Source: Selaginella moellendorffii (lineage: Eukaryota > Streptophyta > Lycopodiopsida > Selaginellales > Selaginellaceae). From it: a DNA stretch of 64,000 nucleotides. A program made the translations under genes and the position numbers. A model generated the notes under the pieces. It saw only the letters and a program-made list of their open reading frames with translations. It was not told where the DNA came from and did not search any database. This document shows, piece by piece, positions 21,383-33,339 of the stretch. The stretch's first letter is position 1. Each line of letters starts with the position of its first letter. The stretch is taken from positions 1,227,674 to 1,291,673 of the forward strand of contig NW_003314261.1 in the NCBI RefSeq assembly GCF_000143415.4. Reading direction: 5' to 3'.

Positions 21383-24300
21383 CTAGTTAGCTCCAAAAGT
21401 TTTCTGCAACTCGGCAATAGTAAGGCTTGCTTGGTGTATATGAATATCCATTTTAGGATCGTGGTGCAAGATGTTGATGAAGATGTAGTACATATGCTTG
21501 CAAGGAGCATATGCCTTCCCATGTTCCTCACGCTTCGTAAAGTCTGGACATGTGCAAGAAGGAAAGTCTTGAATGGCAATTGTGTACTCTCCACCTTCTG
21601 TTTTGACTGTGTACTCTGCGAGCGCAGTAATGTACTTCATGGAGAGAATCTCACACTCAAGTGTTTGAGCCAAGTTTATTTTACCTTTGCTTCTGCTTGG
21701 AGACGGTACCAATAAATTTAACTGCTTTACCTTTTTGTGCTAGCCTCCTGTGCATCTCTGTAGGAATAGTCCTGGTTCTGTCACTCATATCTCCAACTCT
21801 CCTCTCAAGATTGAAACTAGATTTCTCAAGGTTTTCAATCTCATCCGAGGTGAGCGCAACCCCATTAGCAACTGGCCATTCTTTAGGTACTGCATTAGGT
21901 TTAGTCACTATAGTGTCTTCAAGCCACTTTGTATGGTTGACATCAGAGTTGCAACAATATAACCAACACCATCTTGAAAATCCTGCTTGCTTTTGTTTCC
22001 CATGGAAACATAGGGCTGGAATAGAAGCAGACTTATCACCACGGATCCAAGCCTGACACTTGCCCCTTGGAAGCATCCCCACACACCTTACATTTGATTT
22101 CGTTGGCACTCGACGGATTGTCCATTGCTTCAGCTCCACACTACGATAAGCAATTTCAACCTACTGTGATGCACTTTCTTCATCAGCCACTTGAGGTGGT
22201 TCGGTTCTGGGGTGATGTCTTGGAGCAGAATGATACTCAACATTAGGCCTGTGAGAGCTTTTTGCTCCAAGATCCATGCCAACATCTTCACCAGCAAAGG
22301 AAAATCGACGCTTTGAGTGGACGGTCTTCATATCACCAATAGAAGCCCGAGGAGTGTACTCCATAAATGTGCCGCGGACCACTTCCTTCACTGCAATTGC
22401 CATTGTTTGTGCTGGTGGAGTCACTTTCTTCTTCATCAGATCGTGTAACATCTCAACCAAAGGTCTTATTCCCATGTATCTTCCTTCCTCAAATGCCAAG
22501 GCTTTTGAAGATTTCTCTACAGTGCATATCAAATTTGATAGACATGCTTCATATAGACTCATCTTCCCTTTCCTTGCCTCAGAGGAAAGCCAGCTCCAAT
22601 GTTTACTCTCTGAGAGATTCACAGTTGGGGTGTATGCAAAATCCTCAAGTGGTTGATCCTTATAAAAAGATGATATTAAAAAGCAATAAAAAGAGAGGAA
22701 AAAAAGAAAAACCAACCTTAAAAGAGTGATGTCCCCATTGGAACTTTCTAACTTCCCACCACCCCAACCACGACTCAAGTTGTGGTAGACAACTTACGTT
22801 AGTATGGCCATCTTCACACCACCACATTCGGATCTCGTTTGCTTTTGCCTCATGCTCTTCTTCAGAAGGTGCAGCCTGCCATTGTTTGCACAACTCCTTA
22901 AATGCTAATTAGAAATCTGGCTTGATAAGGTGGCAGTGCTAGTTTAGGCTCTGAGCCCAATGGAACTCACAAGTCCTCTCACGACCTTCTAGGGGTAGAC
23001 CATTCCCAAAGACTGCCCGGACACCATTCCAATTAGCCCCAGCCCCATCTGCCATGAAACTGTGAAAGTTGGCAAGCTTACCAGTCCACTTCAATACAAT
23101 GTCGGAGAGGGACTTCCAAAATATTTCTTGAGCCATCTGGTTTTGTACTTTAAACTCTGCCGTTGCAATTGTCAAGTTACAACGTAGCCTGTGAAAAGTG
23201 CAATGTTTAAAACCATTTTAAGATAATGAGAAAAAAAACTACCTTAGATCATACACATGAGCTCCCATGGTTGTCCAACCCGCCACCCGCTCCATATGGT
23301 TAAAATGTACCCATGCATTAGCAAGGTCACTCGACCCAGATATATCCATTCGGGAAACAAGATCCACACCAGAGGCAGGGCCCATGGTAGACATTTTGAA
23401 AACGAAGGGGCGCTCTTGCTCACTAACGACTTGATCTGGAAATAAACTCCCATGGATAAACTCATAGGGACAAGTCTGTTTTAGTTCAAGGATTGAGTCT
23501 ATTTTTTATTGGAGTTTCCCCTCTCAAGATTCACACATCCAAGACTTTATCCTAAATAAAACAAAATGTAAGAGAGATATTATTGAAAAGTATGTAATAA
23601 TATTTTCATACCTTCTGAGGCTAGTTGCAGGTTGCACATGTCATAATAACTCCCGCAAGCTAGCCTCATCCAGTTGAGTATTCTTGTAGTTCGGATCAAG
23701 TAAAGTATTTGCGATAAAATCCTTGAGCACTATCTTTTGAACATGCTTTGGAGTTGTAGATGAGTTTCTCACAGTCTCTATCTGCACTGCATCTTTGAAA
23801 TGGTTGACTGAACTCCTTTGTATCCCTTCCTGCATTGGATGTGTGTGCGTGCCAATATGTACTGCAGCTCTACCAACCTCTCCATCCCGTGGAAGAAAAT
23901 AGTACATCTTGGCCCCATAGATGGCACGACACAATGGAGCATTCTTGCAAAACCGACACTTGAATCCAACACCAATGGTGTCATAGATAGGAGGATTGGT
24001 TGTAGATCCTTCAAAAAATGTGGAGTTTTTATCACACTCTCGATTGCATGCTTTATTCACACAATCCAAATACCCACCACAATAAACCATGGATACTGTG
24101 CCTTTGAAATGTTGGAAATGTGTGGTCTTGATCTTGCACCAGTTGTGGACGTCCTGCTTCATCTCCATCCCCTTTCGTTTTCAGCTAACAAGAGGTGGTA
24201 GTTCAAAGAAGATATTGCCATTGTATGTAGATGGGAGCTCGCTAGTAGGCCTATGCAAAAAGGAACGAACATTGATAGAGAGGCGGGAAAACTGGAAAGC

Positions 24301-24450
24301 GTTGCAAACAGCTTGGAATATCAGTGAAGTTGGAGTTTGGAAATTCTTGGCTCGCACTGGACTAACATCTCCACTAGAACTAGAAGAGGAAGAAATGATG
24401 ACAACCGACTTTTGCTTCACATTCACTTTAGTAGGATCACAGCCTCGCAC
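21383..24450 (-). pseudogene. MULE-like DDE transposase with C-terminal SWIM zinc finger, multi-exon
   Basis: Minus strand. The first part (24,450-23,641) is one frame with a single TGA near 24,180. It holds a Cys/His-rich segment (CGGYLDCVNKACNREC) and a second one (CRFCKNAPLC...HIGTHTH), consistent with a DNA-binding N-terminus. The core exons near 23,465-22,939 include DQVVSEQERPFVFKMSTMGP, TTMGAHVYDLR and NFHSFMADGAGANWNGVRAV followed by RERTCEFHWAQSLN, the usual transposase core order. The last exon (21,712-21,383) contains CTCPDFTKREEHGKAYAPCKH, a canonical SWIM finger. Introns are short and I have not fixed every boundary. With one premature stop it is either a young pseudogene or needs a better model. 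Similar transposases are common in mosses and ferns. Confidence 0.7.
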
Positions 24451-24699
24451 TTTGATTGGAGATCAAAAAACTCGAATCTCTTTCGACTTGGAATGTTGCA
24501 AATCCCAATGTTGTCCACCTTCACCTACACCCGAAAGAAGAAACTCCAATCGTTCAACTACACCAATGTTGTTGCGAATCACAGCTTCTAATGAAATAGA
24601 ATTGAGAGAAAGATCAAAACGTCAGCAAAGAAAACTTTCTGAAATAAGACTTTGGGAGAAAGAAAGCGGTGGGTGATCTTGGTAATGCAAAAGGAAGCC

Positions 24700-25440
24700 C
24701 TCCATTTTGTTGCCTTTAGGTTTTGGAACTCTGAACTTTTATAACGAAATGTCACCTCACATATGCTATGCCATTATGTGAAAAGATAGGGCAATTTTAT
24801 TCTAGGATCTAACATCGAATAATGTTGTTATAATAAATTCTGTATGAAGTATATAGGACTATGTTGTACAATATTAAAAGTATATATACATTGAATTCAA
24901 AAACATACTCAAATTTATTATATGCACTAACTTTTGGTAGAACGGAAAGAAATATCACCTCAAGCATGTGCCATAATATGAAAGATAGGAATGATTTTAT
25001 TCTAGGATCTACCATCAACCAATTGTTGCCAAATAAATTAAATATTGTACATATTTTCAGTACTTCATTAAAGCTAGAAATCATCACATTCTTTTGAACT
25101 ACCATCTAAATTTAAATATATTCCATCTTTGTACTACCATCTATCACCTATAGTAAATTATCTATATACATTGCTTTGGAAATAACACCTTACGATTTAA
25201 TAATCTTATATTTTCTAACAATTTTGTATTGTGATCAATTCAACACATGTGTCTGTGACATTATTTCACATTATGACATAGTCATATTAGAGCACACCTC
25301 CATTATTAAATTACAATTCAAAAGGACTTTGTCACGTGATCAAATCTAGGGTGGAATAGAAATTGTACAGTGCTAGATTTATTATTTATTGTACAGTGAA
25401 GATTTACTGCATCCACGATGAATGGCTGTGATGAAAGTTA
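24700..25440. other. AT-rich, no gene seen
   Basis: Upstream side of the minus-strand transposase. It contains two diverged copies of an AATTTTATTCTAGGATCTA(A/C)CATC block (24,790 and 24,993). No coding domain. Confidence 0.5.
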
Positions 25441-26330
25441 GGTTAGGGTTAGGGCAGCTGCCGGTGTTAGGGTTTTACAGAAAGTAGAGCGGGAGAGCGG
25501 GAACAGAGTGCCGCCAAGAGTAAGTTTTTTCTCCTCCTCCACTCCCTCTCCACCCCGCCCAGCACCGCGGTGCCCAGCGCCCCTGCGCCCATGCCACGCG
25601 CAGCGCCGCCACACCCAGCACTACCGCGTCCACACCACGCCATGCTCAGCACCACCACTGCCCAGGGCTGCCGAGCGCCGCCCACTGCCATGCCACACCC
25701 AGTGCTGTGCTGCCTAGGTTTGCCACTGCCCAGCACCGCCGCTGCCATGCCGCCGCTGCCCAGCATCACCCACGCCACGCCACGCCACGCCACGCCACAC
25801 CAGCGCCGCGCTGCCTAGGGCCACCGCTGCCCAGCACCGCCGCTGCCAAGTGCCTAGGCCGGGCATTTGGCTGGGCACTCCACCTGGGCCGGCCATGGCA
25901 TGCCAGTACGCCAGCAAACCAGTGCCAGAGCAAAATGCCCGTGCCAAGTCCGCGCAGGCCGGCCAAGGCGCTTGGCTGGCAAAGGCGCCAAGTGCTTGTG
26001 CCAAATGCCCACGCTGGGCATTTGGCGCGAGCCAGCCAAGTCTAAGCGCCAAGGCCAACCGCCTGCACACCGGCCTTGGCACTTGGAGGCGGGCTGGTGC
26101 GCGCCAAGTGCTCGGCCTGGGCATTTGGCCCGAGCCGGCCTTGGCACTTGGAGGCGGACCAGCGCCCGTACCAAGCGCCAAGGCCAACCACCCGCGAGCC
26201 TGCCTTGGCGCTTGGAGGTGGGCCGATTTGCTAGTGAACCGGCCCGCCTCCAAGTGCCAAGGCAAGGTTCTCGGGCAGTTGGCCTTGGCGCAAGCCGGCC
26301 AAGGGGAAGCATCCCTGAATAATGGTGGAG
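25440..26330. repeat. GC-rich segment with short internal repeats
   Basis: The segment opens GTTAGGGTTAGGGCAGCTGCC, then GTAGAGCGGGAGAGCGGG. It continues as G+C-rich sequence with recurring CCTTGGCRCTTGGAGG and GCCAAGYGCCAAGG words in both orientations. A similar opening followed by another GC-rich stretch occurs at 37,110. Long frames on both strands (up to 222 codons) are rich in Ala, Pro and Arg, overlap one another, and show no domain. I read them as compositional artefacts. The abrupt GC jump against AT-rich flanks suggests captured DNA or a CpG-rich 5' region of the transposon. Confidence 0.55.
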
Positions 26331-26379
26331 TTGGGATAGCATTTGAGTAAGGATGTTCAAGATAAGTTTGATTCCAAGG

Positions 26380-26770
26380 CAACTAATCTGGCCACAGAAC
26401 TTGATGAGATTTTGGTGGTGTGCAAACGGAATTTGCAAGTAGCTCAAGATAGAGTGGAGAAGTTTGCAAATGAGCATTGCTAATTCCGGGGATATAAGGT
26501 AGGTGATCTTGTCTTTGTGCGAATGATCTTTCCATCAAGTGAGTAACGGAACACCTTGGTGCCTTTATGGACAAGGAAGAGTGATAAACTTTCCTATTGA
26601 TATGCTGGTCCATATGAAGTGCTGGAGCACATTGGTAAAGTGGCTTATTGGGTGCGGCTGCCAACTGGGGTGAAAATTCATCTGGTATTTTATGTTAGCC
26701 AGTTGAAAGGTGTACTATCTCAGAGTGATGGGCCCAATGCCTCTTTGATGTATATGGCTACGGAAGATGG
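26380..26770 (+). pseudogene. Ty3/gypsy integrase C-terminal fragment
   Basis: The plus-strand frame reads RGYKVGDLVFVR, then KLSY(stop)[15 protein letters not shown], then [20 protein letters not shown]. This is the standard end of a gypsy polyprotein. One stop is TGA where Arg is usual (CGA to TGA). It sits just upstream of a purine tract and an LTR start at 26,856. Confidence 0.75.
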
Positions 26771-26855
26771 ACCAGGAGCTTGAGCAAGGTTCCCAGAAAG
26801 GGTGATCACCAGTACAACTCATCCTTGGGACAAGGATTTTGTTGGGGGAAAGAAT

Positions 26856-27182
26856 TGTTAGGCGCCAACTTTGACCACATGGTCAACATTAGTCAAAGAG
26901 AGGCTCAAAGGTATATTAAAGCATGTTAGAGTAAGGGAAAAAACCCTACCCTAGGGCTCATAGTGGAGCAGCAGCACAGTGGAGCTTTTGAGATAACTCG
27001 GGGGTAGTTGAGTGGTGAGGAACCTCAAGAGGTGGTGTAGCATAGTCTAGGGCAATTAGATCTTTGTCTTTTTGCGCCAGATCATAACAATACATGAGTT
27101 CTCTCTCTACCCTTGACTTTTAGCTTGAAGGATTTGACAATAAAAGGCCAAAGATCATCATCTACAAGCTAGCAAACCAACA
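26856..27182 (+). repeat. 3' LTR following the integrase fragment
   Basis: The purine tract GGGGGAAAGAAT is followed by TGTTAGGCGCC, and a plausible end CAAACCAACA lies at 27,182. The matching 5' LTR is not in the window, so the right boundary is tentative. Confidence 0.55.
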
Positions 27183-29781
27183 TCAAAACAAAATGTTGAG
27201 TCTCTAGTAACATTGCCTCAATAGTATGTTGTGTTTTCATTTTTTCTGGTGATAGAAAGGGATTATTTGGAAAGTGGTGATGTGTAAGGATTGCATTATC
27301 TTACCGTCATGTCAAAGAATATTCTAGTGGTCAAGCAAAGAATGCTTGAATGAATTGAACTCATTGAATTTAAACTTTTGAACTCAATACATCAAAAATT
27401 CTTAAAAATTGGAATTTCTAAAACATTGATCATCGCTGTAAAAACTATATTACCACATTTGGTTTGTAAAAGTCACTTTTGCCTACCTCAAGATCAACAT
27501 AATATTCTCTAAACTGCTCAATCATCACTCTAGATTCAATTTCTAATCAATCTTTTGTGCCGTTGGAACTTTTATAAATATTATAAGGTATATTTTTCCA
27601 TCCTTGCAACAAATCTAGTGCAAAATGGTGCCTCAAGTGGCACACCTTTATATTGAAGATACTTGTAGACAATATATTTAGAAAAGATCCTAGAAATCTT
27701 ATTACATTTTTTAAATTTATTTTGCATGAAATAAAGATGATCATATTAGCAATTAAGAAGTCACTTATCTTAGTATTACTTAAACCTAAGGACACAATAT
27801 CTCAAGACTTTTAACTGATTGAAAAAAGACCCCAAAGTGGTTGATAGTGAAGCTAGTTTACTTGCACATAATAGCATTGAAATAGCTTTGATTAAATTCT
27901 TAATGATGATCCATTATGCTAAGATTAAATTAGTTCCATAGTTCCTTAAGAGTTGCCTATTAAGTGTTAGAAAGAGTTATAGCATTCATTTGCTATAGCT
28001 TGTTGGTGAATCTATTGCACTTGGAGTAAATTATTAGATGGTGAAAGTGTAAAGTTGAGGCATTAGCATTGCTAACACTTGTGTTAATGGAAGTGGCTTA
28101 TTTCGAGTCATGAGGAATTCTCTTTAAACCTTAATTTTCCATGTCATTTTTCTTGTTAGTGTTTTGGCTTTATATTGGATCTTGAAAGTGATTGAAAAAG
28201 AGTGTTAGTGCAATGGGGATATCTGAAGATATGGTCTTTGTGATCGAATTTTGGATGTTCATTTTGCATTTTACAGATATTAGTGTTGAATGTCGGAAAT
28301 AAGAACAAAGGTGTTCAATGCTTAGACATATTATTGGTCATGAGGATTTATATTAAGGTGAACTTATGTGAAGTTGTTAGTAGAAGGAAGTTGGTTGAGT
28401 CTTGAAAGTTTGCATTTCTGGATTGAGAGTCATTCTTTCTTTAGGATGGAACATTTTCCACAAATTTTCTTAGACCTTTTCAATAGTACATTTATTGATT
28501 ATTTTGCTTGAAAACCATTCCGTTTTTGTAAGCCAACTCAAACTAGTATCAATGTTACATATGTAATTTTTTGCACTATATAAATTTTAACTCCACGTTA
28601 GTTTTTTTGATATATCAACAGAATTTAGACTTAGGAATAGGCAAGCTAAAGTTGTTAGTGCATTTTGGATACTACTAAGCTCACCATTGCTATGTGTTTG
28701 GGGTTATTTCCTTAGTGAGAGTAATGAAAAACACCTTATACAACACAATTCCAAAATATTAGTGTATGATTAAGAACGCAAAAAATCCACTTGAGAATAA
28801 GTAGTACAAGACAATATTAAAACTACTTCAAGCCATGCAATCCAAAAGTTTTATGCCAAATTCTCAAAGCTATGTAATTACTCTTAAGGTCTAGAGAAGA
28901 AAGCAAGGAAATAAATGGAGGTTTCATGAAACTAGTAGCATTAGAGCAAGGCATGGTTTTGCACTTCTAGGCACCGCAAAGCAACAAAAGTAGTAGTAAA
29001 GACTCTAAGCTTTAGGGCATGGCAACTAGGAGTGGAAGCCTAGTCTCAACTTAACAATTTTTCAACTCAATATCGTCGAAAGATCTTATGGCTTGGATGC
29101 CAAAGAGACACTAGCTCCATGTTTGAAAGCTTTTATAGCATATGAGATCTTTGCCTTCATCCTAATAGCTTTGCATTTCTCATAATCATCAGCACTTGCA
29201 ACCATGTAGGGCTTGTGAAACAAGGAAAAGAGTACTTGTATACAATAAAGATGAAGTATGAGATTTGTCTTGGGCGTGAACACTACCATGAGTGATTGAT
29301 CTCTTGGAACAAGGGATGAGGTAATGATGGTGTTAGAATCTTTGCCTCTAGAGCTAAGCTATATAATATGGACTACCATTTTGAGTGCATGTAAGAAATG
29401 GAAAAATGTGTAGATTAGAAAGATTATGTATGACACTTGAGTGAAGATCAATAAAAGGAACAAAGTTGTATATATACTTATGGCTAATCTATATGGAAAT
29501 TAACATTTACATTGAAGGAATAAAAATTGGCAACTATGATAAAAAAAAGCACTAACTAAGCACTCCATTGTAATGTGTGATGCTGGGACAAGATAATAAT
29601 AATATAAAATCCATGTGCAATACTAATATATTATTCTTTTTCAATGTCAGAAACACCTATGTTCCACCTCATGTTCTCTGTGATGGATCTAAAGTTTAGT
29701 ATTTGGATCCCATAAAGCATACAATAAACAAAATACATATAAAATGGTGAAGAAAATATGTTTAAATGCAACTTATAAAAT
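27183..29781. other. AT-rich stretch, no gene recognised
   Basis: Short frames only (up to 82 codons at 27,547-27,795, minus strand). No domains, tandem arrays or terminal repeats were found. Confidence 0.5.
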
Positions 29782-30063
29782 GCTTTATTTCGTTAAAGTG
29801 GAACTTTTCATTATCCCACTTATGGTGTGTGGCCACATGCCATTTTTATAACAACAATAAAAAATTGAAGTTTTAGCTTTATAATTTATAAATTAAAAAC
29901 TTTTCATATGATTTTGTGTTATAATATTTTGAAATATAACAAATAAATAAAAAACTGATAGAAATATTAATAAATATTAATTAAGTACTAGGAAATGGCA
30001 TGTGGACACATGCTAATTAATGTCCCACTTTACTGAATAAGTCCCACTTTAACGAAATAAAGC
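29782..30063. mobile_element. MITE sharing the ends of the 44.4-57.5 kb transposon
   Basis: This 282-bp element has terminal inverted repeats that begin GCTTTATTTCGTTAAAGTGG. The left end continues CATTATCCCACTT, as does the left end of the 13-kb element. The right end carries CACTTTACTGAATAAGTCCC, close to the right end of the 13-kb element at 57,432-57,456. Just inside each end lies one copy of the 22-bp palindrome (29,822-29,843 and 29,995-30,017). It has no coding capacity. It is best read as a deletion derivative mobilised by the autonomous element. The target duplication is unclear. Confidence 0.8.
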
Positions 30064-31524
30064 TTTAAAGTGGTTGATTGTCACATTGTAGACCTTCCTA
30101 TTTACAATGTTGATTCTAAAATTATGAACTATTATAATGGTATTATTGTTTGATATTAACACTTTTAACTTCCTGCCTTCAAGTATATTGTTGTTACTTC
30201 CTTTGACAGTATTTCTAATCTTTGCATGTTTCTTCTTCTTCATTTATAAAATTTCTTGAGAAAAGTGTTAATTGCAACTATAAAGTGTTCTCTTCAAATT
30301 TAAAGTTTACTTCAATAAGAGTTTAAAACTTTAAATTTGTGAAGCTCACCACTTATTCCAAGGGCTAAATACACAATATATGTTCTAGTTTTTGGATAAC
30401 TTACACTATAATAAACCATATGTAAAGAACTTATGCTGAACAAAACCACATCAATTAGTGTTGTGGAGGATCTCTATATGGACATCATCCCCGAAAACAA
30501 GGGCAATTGTCACATACTATAAATCACATTTACCATTGTCACATTCTATTTTTCTTGCAATTCATTAATAAAACCTCAATATGACTCAAAAAAATAACCT
30601 AAAACATTTTTACAGCCACCTATTATTAGTGTATATCAGTCAAGACCAATAAATATTCATTCATCTAAAAGATTTATCTAGAGTTCTTGAGAGGATCAGT
30701 AAGAATTATAACACAAAGGAATAAATTTCATTTCACTATCACAATCTTTATATTACACTCCTTGTCCTTTTTATCAATTCAGGAATATAAAAACTATGGT
30801 CACTATTGATAAAAATACTTTTGTTATTTCCAATACAAGAGAGAAATGAATATATAAATAGCATTCTTAAAAAGACCAACAAATTTACTCCATAAAAATT
30901 TCTATGACATCTATAATTTATATATCAATTTATATGAAAAACTTTGTCTGCTTGCCTATATCACAATCCTCCCATATGATAAGAGTAAGGTATATTTTTT
31001 AAGTGAATCCCCACTAGGAGTTTAGGAGTGAGATATGAATAATAAATAATAGAAATTGAAATCTTTCAAAACACTCAAAAGTAATCACATCAAAGAATCT
31101 TGTCTATCTACACTAATAGGTAATCTCACATAAGAGAATTCTTGTTTGCTCTACCACTATAATGGAGTCTATATTTCCCTTTAATCTATTTCCTTAGAAA
31201 GTTGGCATAAGTGTAAAACATATTGAAGTAAATTTATTGAAATGATTAAATAATTTAGCATGTCTCGTGCTAATTAATAATAACGTAACTTATATAAAGT
31301 ATTATTATATAAAATGTTTTATAATAGAATTTTGTACAATAATTCCAAATTAAACATTGAATACTGCTTAGTATCCACATGTACCTCCCTCTGTCAAAGA
31401 ACTACAACTTTACGTAATAATTCTCTTATATATGATGTTAAAAATAAATATTATTAAATAAATTTTAATCATTAAGTGTTTTTATATAAACATTATAAAC
31501 TAAAATTGTTGCTATTTCTCTATA
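30064..31524. other. AT-rich stretch with one repeat fragment
   Basis: About 30,700-30,860 is a diverged copy of the repeat that flanks the 13-kb transposon (shared TATTACACTCCT, CACTATTGATAAAAAT, CAAGAGAGAAA). No gene is recognised in the rest. Confidence 0.5.
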
Positions 31525-32388
31525 TTGATGATTATAATGATTAAGAGAATTAGTTTTATATTTATTATTTTCTTTATCTTAGTAAAATCAAATAGTTATA
31601 AATCAAAAATTGGAAAAATTTCAGTATTAAATCCAGCAGATATAAATTTAATAATAAAAAGTTTAAAATCTTTAATATTTAAAATTGTAACTGATGGTTC
31701 TAATGATCCATATCCATCTACATACTCAGATGCAGATTTAATAACTACTTCCAAAGGAGTGGTACATTTAATTATTAAATCTAAAGATCAATGTTCTTTA
31801 GAAAGTCCAGATGGAATTACAGGAAATACTTTAAGAAAAGGTTTTAGAACTATATATAATAATATTCTTTCAGAATTAGAAGAATATTGTTCAGACTATT
31901 TTTTTAGAGAGAGTTTACATTATTTAATAAGTTACAAACTAACAAATGATCCAGAGTTTGAGTCTCCAGAATTAGCTAAAAGTATTACTTCATTTAACCC
32001 ATTATGTCAGATTGAATATTCTACTTTATTTAATCCAGCAATATTATATACTGAAATGTTTTTAAGTTCTTCAAATGGTAGAAATATATTATTGCTACAA
32101 TCAAATTGTAAGCTTGTTTTATTTTCTTTAAAAAATAAAATATGGGAATCCCAGACTATACACAAAAATATTTTTAATTGCACATTGAAACTTCAAAATG
32201 ATGGTAACTTTGTTATTTACTATAATACAAAACCTCAATGGGCTACAAATAGGTATTGTAATAAATGTAATATTCCTGTATTTCTTATTGTTCAAAATGA
32301 TTGTAATATAGTAATTTATACAACAAAATTTCCAAACTATATTTTTTGGGATTCAAACACTGCAAAACATATTCTTTGTTCATTATAA
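31525..32388 (+). CDS. Secreted protein with C-terminal bulb-type (GNA-like) lectin repeats
   Basis: This is an intact, intronless ORF of 287 codons. Residues 1-22 form a hydrophobic signal peptide after two Lys/Arg-containing residues. The C-terminal part (about 180-285) has GNA/bulb-lectin features: LQNDGNFVIYYN and VQNDCNIVIYTT match the QxDxNxVxY mannose-binding motif, with Trp-x-(S/T) turns (WESQT, WATN, WDSNT). A third site, LQSNCKLVLF, is degenerate. Residues about 30-170 are not recognised. Cys are mostly in the C-terminal half, consistent with secretion. The coding sequence is strongly AT-biased at third positions, like its AT-rich flanks and unlike the other coding sequences in the window. 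Family knowledge suggests extracellular carbohydrate binding or defence, but substrate and function are unproven. A start 1 or 5 codons downstream is equally possible. Confidence 0.7.
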   Translation: MMIIMIKRISFIFIIFFILVKSNSYKSKIGKISVLNPADINLIIKSLKSLIFKIVTDGSNDPYPSTYSDADLITTSKGVVHLIIKSKDQCSLESPDGITGNTLRKGFRTIYNNILSELEEYCSDYFFRESLHYLISYKLTNDPEFESPELAKSITSFNPLCQIEYSTLFNPAILYTEMFLSSSNGRNILLLQSNCKLVLFSLKNKIWESQTIHKNIFNCTLKLQNDGNFVIYYNTKPQWATNRYCNKCNIPVFLIVQNDCNIVIYTTKFPNYIFWDSNTAKHILCSL

Positions 32389-33059
32389 TTTATTTTATTT
32401 ATATTTTTTATAATTTTTTGTCTCATTAAAATGTGAAGGATAATGGACATATTTAAAACTTTAAAATTAAATAATATGATTGATTTTAAGATATTCTATC
32501 ATATTCAATTACTTTAGTTCATATTTTACTACTTTGATAAAGTTATTGCTTATTATAATATTCCATTTCAAATTTTAATATAAACATCTTATATTTATTA
32601 ATTTTTTGCACTTACTTCAAATATATGGTTTTTGTCATTAAATGTAGGATTTAAATGGAAACAAATTTGAACTCCTTAATTTGATTGAAAAATGATATAT
32701 TTATTGATAAATTATATATGAAACTTAAGGTAACCCTATTTCATAACTCATTTAAAAGTAATAATATATATTTAAAAGTAATAACTAATATTGTTAATTT
32801 TCTAAGTGAAAATATGTAATTAAAGTAATAATTATTCTTAGTATTATCATTTCTCTTTCTTTAAAGTAATATATTACTTTGTCTATTTCATGTGTAGTGA
32901 GATTTTGATATTTATTGATCTAATTTCAATCTAAACCACTCACTATATATAAATTAATATTTTTGAGCTAATCAAATATGCATATTTTTATATTTCCATG
33001 CACTAACATTTGTTTAGGTGAGAGGTGTCCTTAAGAAATGTTTAGATTTGTGGTTTTCG
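32389..33059. other. AT-rich intergenic DNA, no gene seen
   Basis: Follows the lectin ORF. AATAAA-like words are frequent because of base composition, so no polyadenylation site can be assigned. Confidence 0.5.
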
Positions 33060-33260
33060 TTTAGATTTAATATTATATGCCATAATATAGATGTTTGTTA
33101 GAACATAACATAAGATGTTTGCAAAAAAAGTGTTTTTGTCACTTCTTTAAATCTGTACTCTATGCTTTTTGGGTAGTAATGCCAGGTTTGTCAGAATTTA
33201 AAAATTTATTAATTAAAAAAAGGATTCTATATAAGGCTATATAACCATTTAAAAGGAAAA
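33060..33260. repeat. Copy of the 20,920-21,140 MULE-locus end
   Basis: Shares GATGTTTGTTAGAA, TTTGCAAAAA, CCAGGTTTGTCAGAAT and the AGGATTCTATATAAGGC(C/T)ATATAACCATTT block. It marks a second, rearranged MULE-related locus that extends to about 37,110. Confidence 0.55.
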
Positions 33261-33339
33261 AAAAAACTTTCATATAAGCTTGTTGTTCATAAAAGAGAGA
33301 CTTCATTCTTCTCTATAATACATTTTTTAAGGGGTTGGT

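Noticed and set aside
22276-22729. Plus-strand frames of 120-126 codons within the MULE locus
   Set aside because: Antisense shadows of the minus-strand transposase exons. The SWIM finger and core motifs are on the minus strand.
25467-26477. GC-rich frames of 66-222 codons
   Set aside because: Open in nearly all frames because stops are rare in GC-rich DNA. No domain, mutual overlap on both strands, and no start context.
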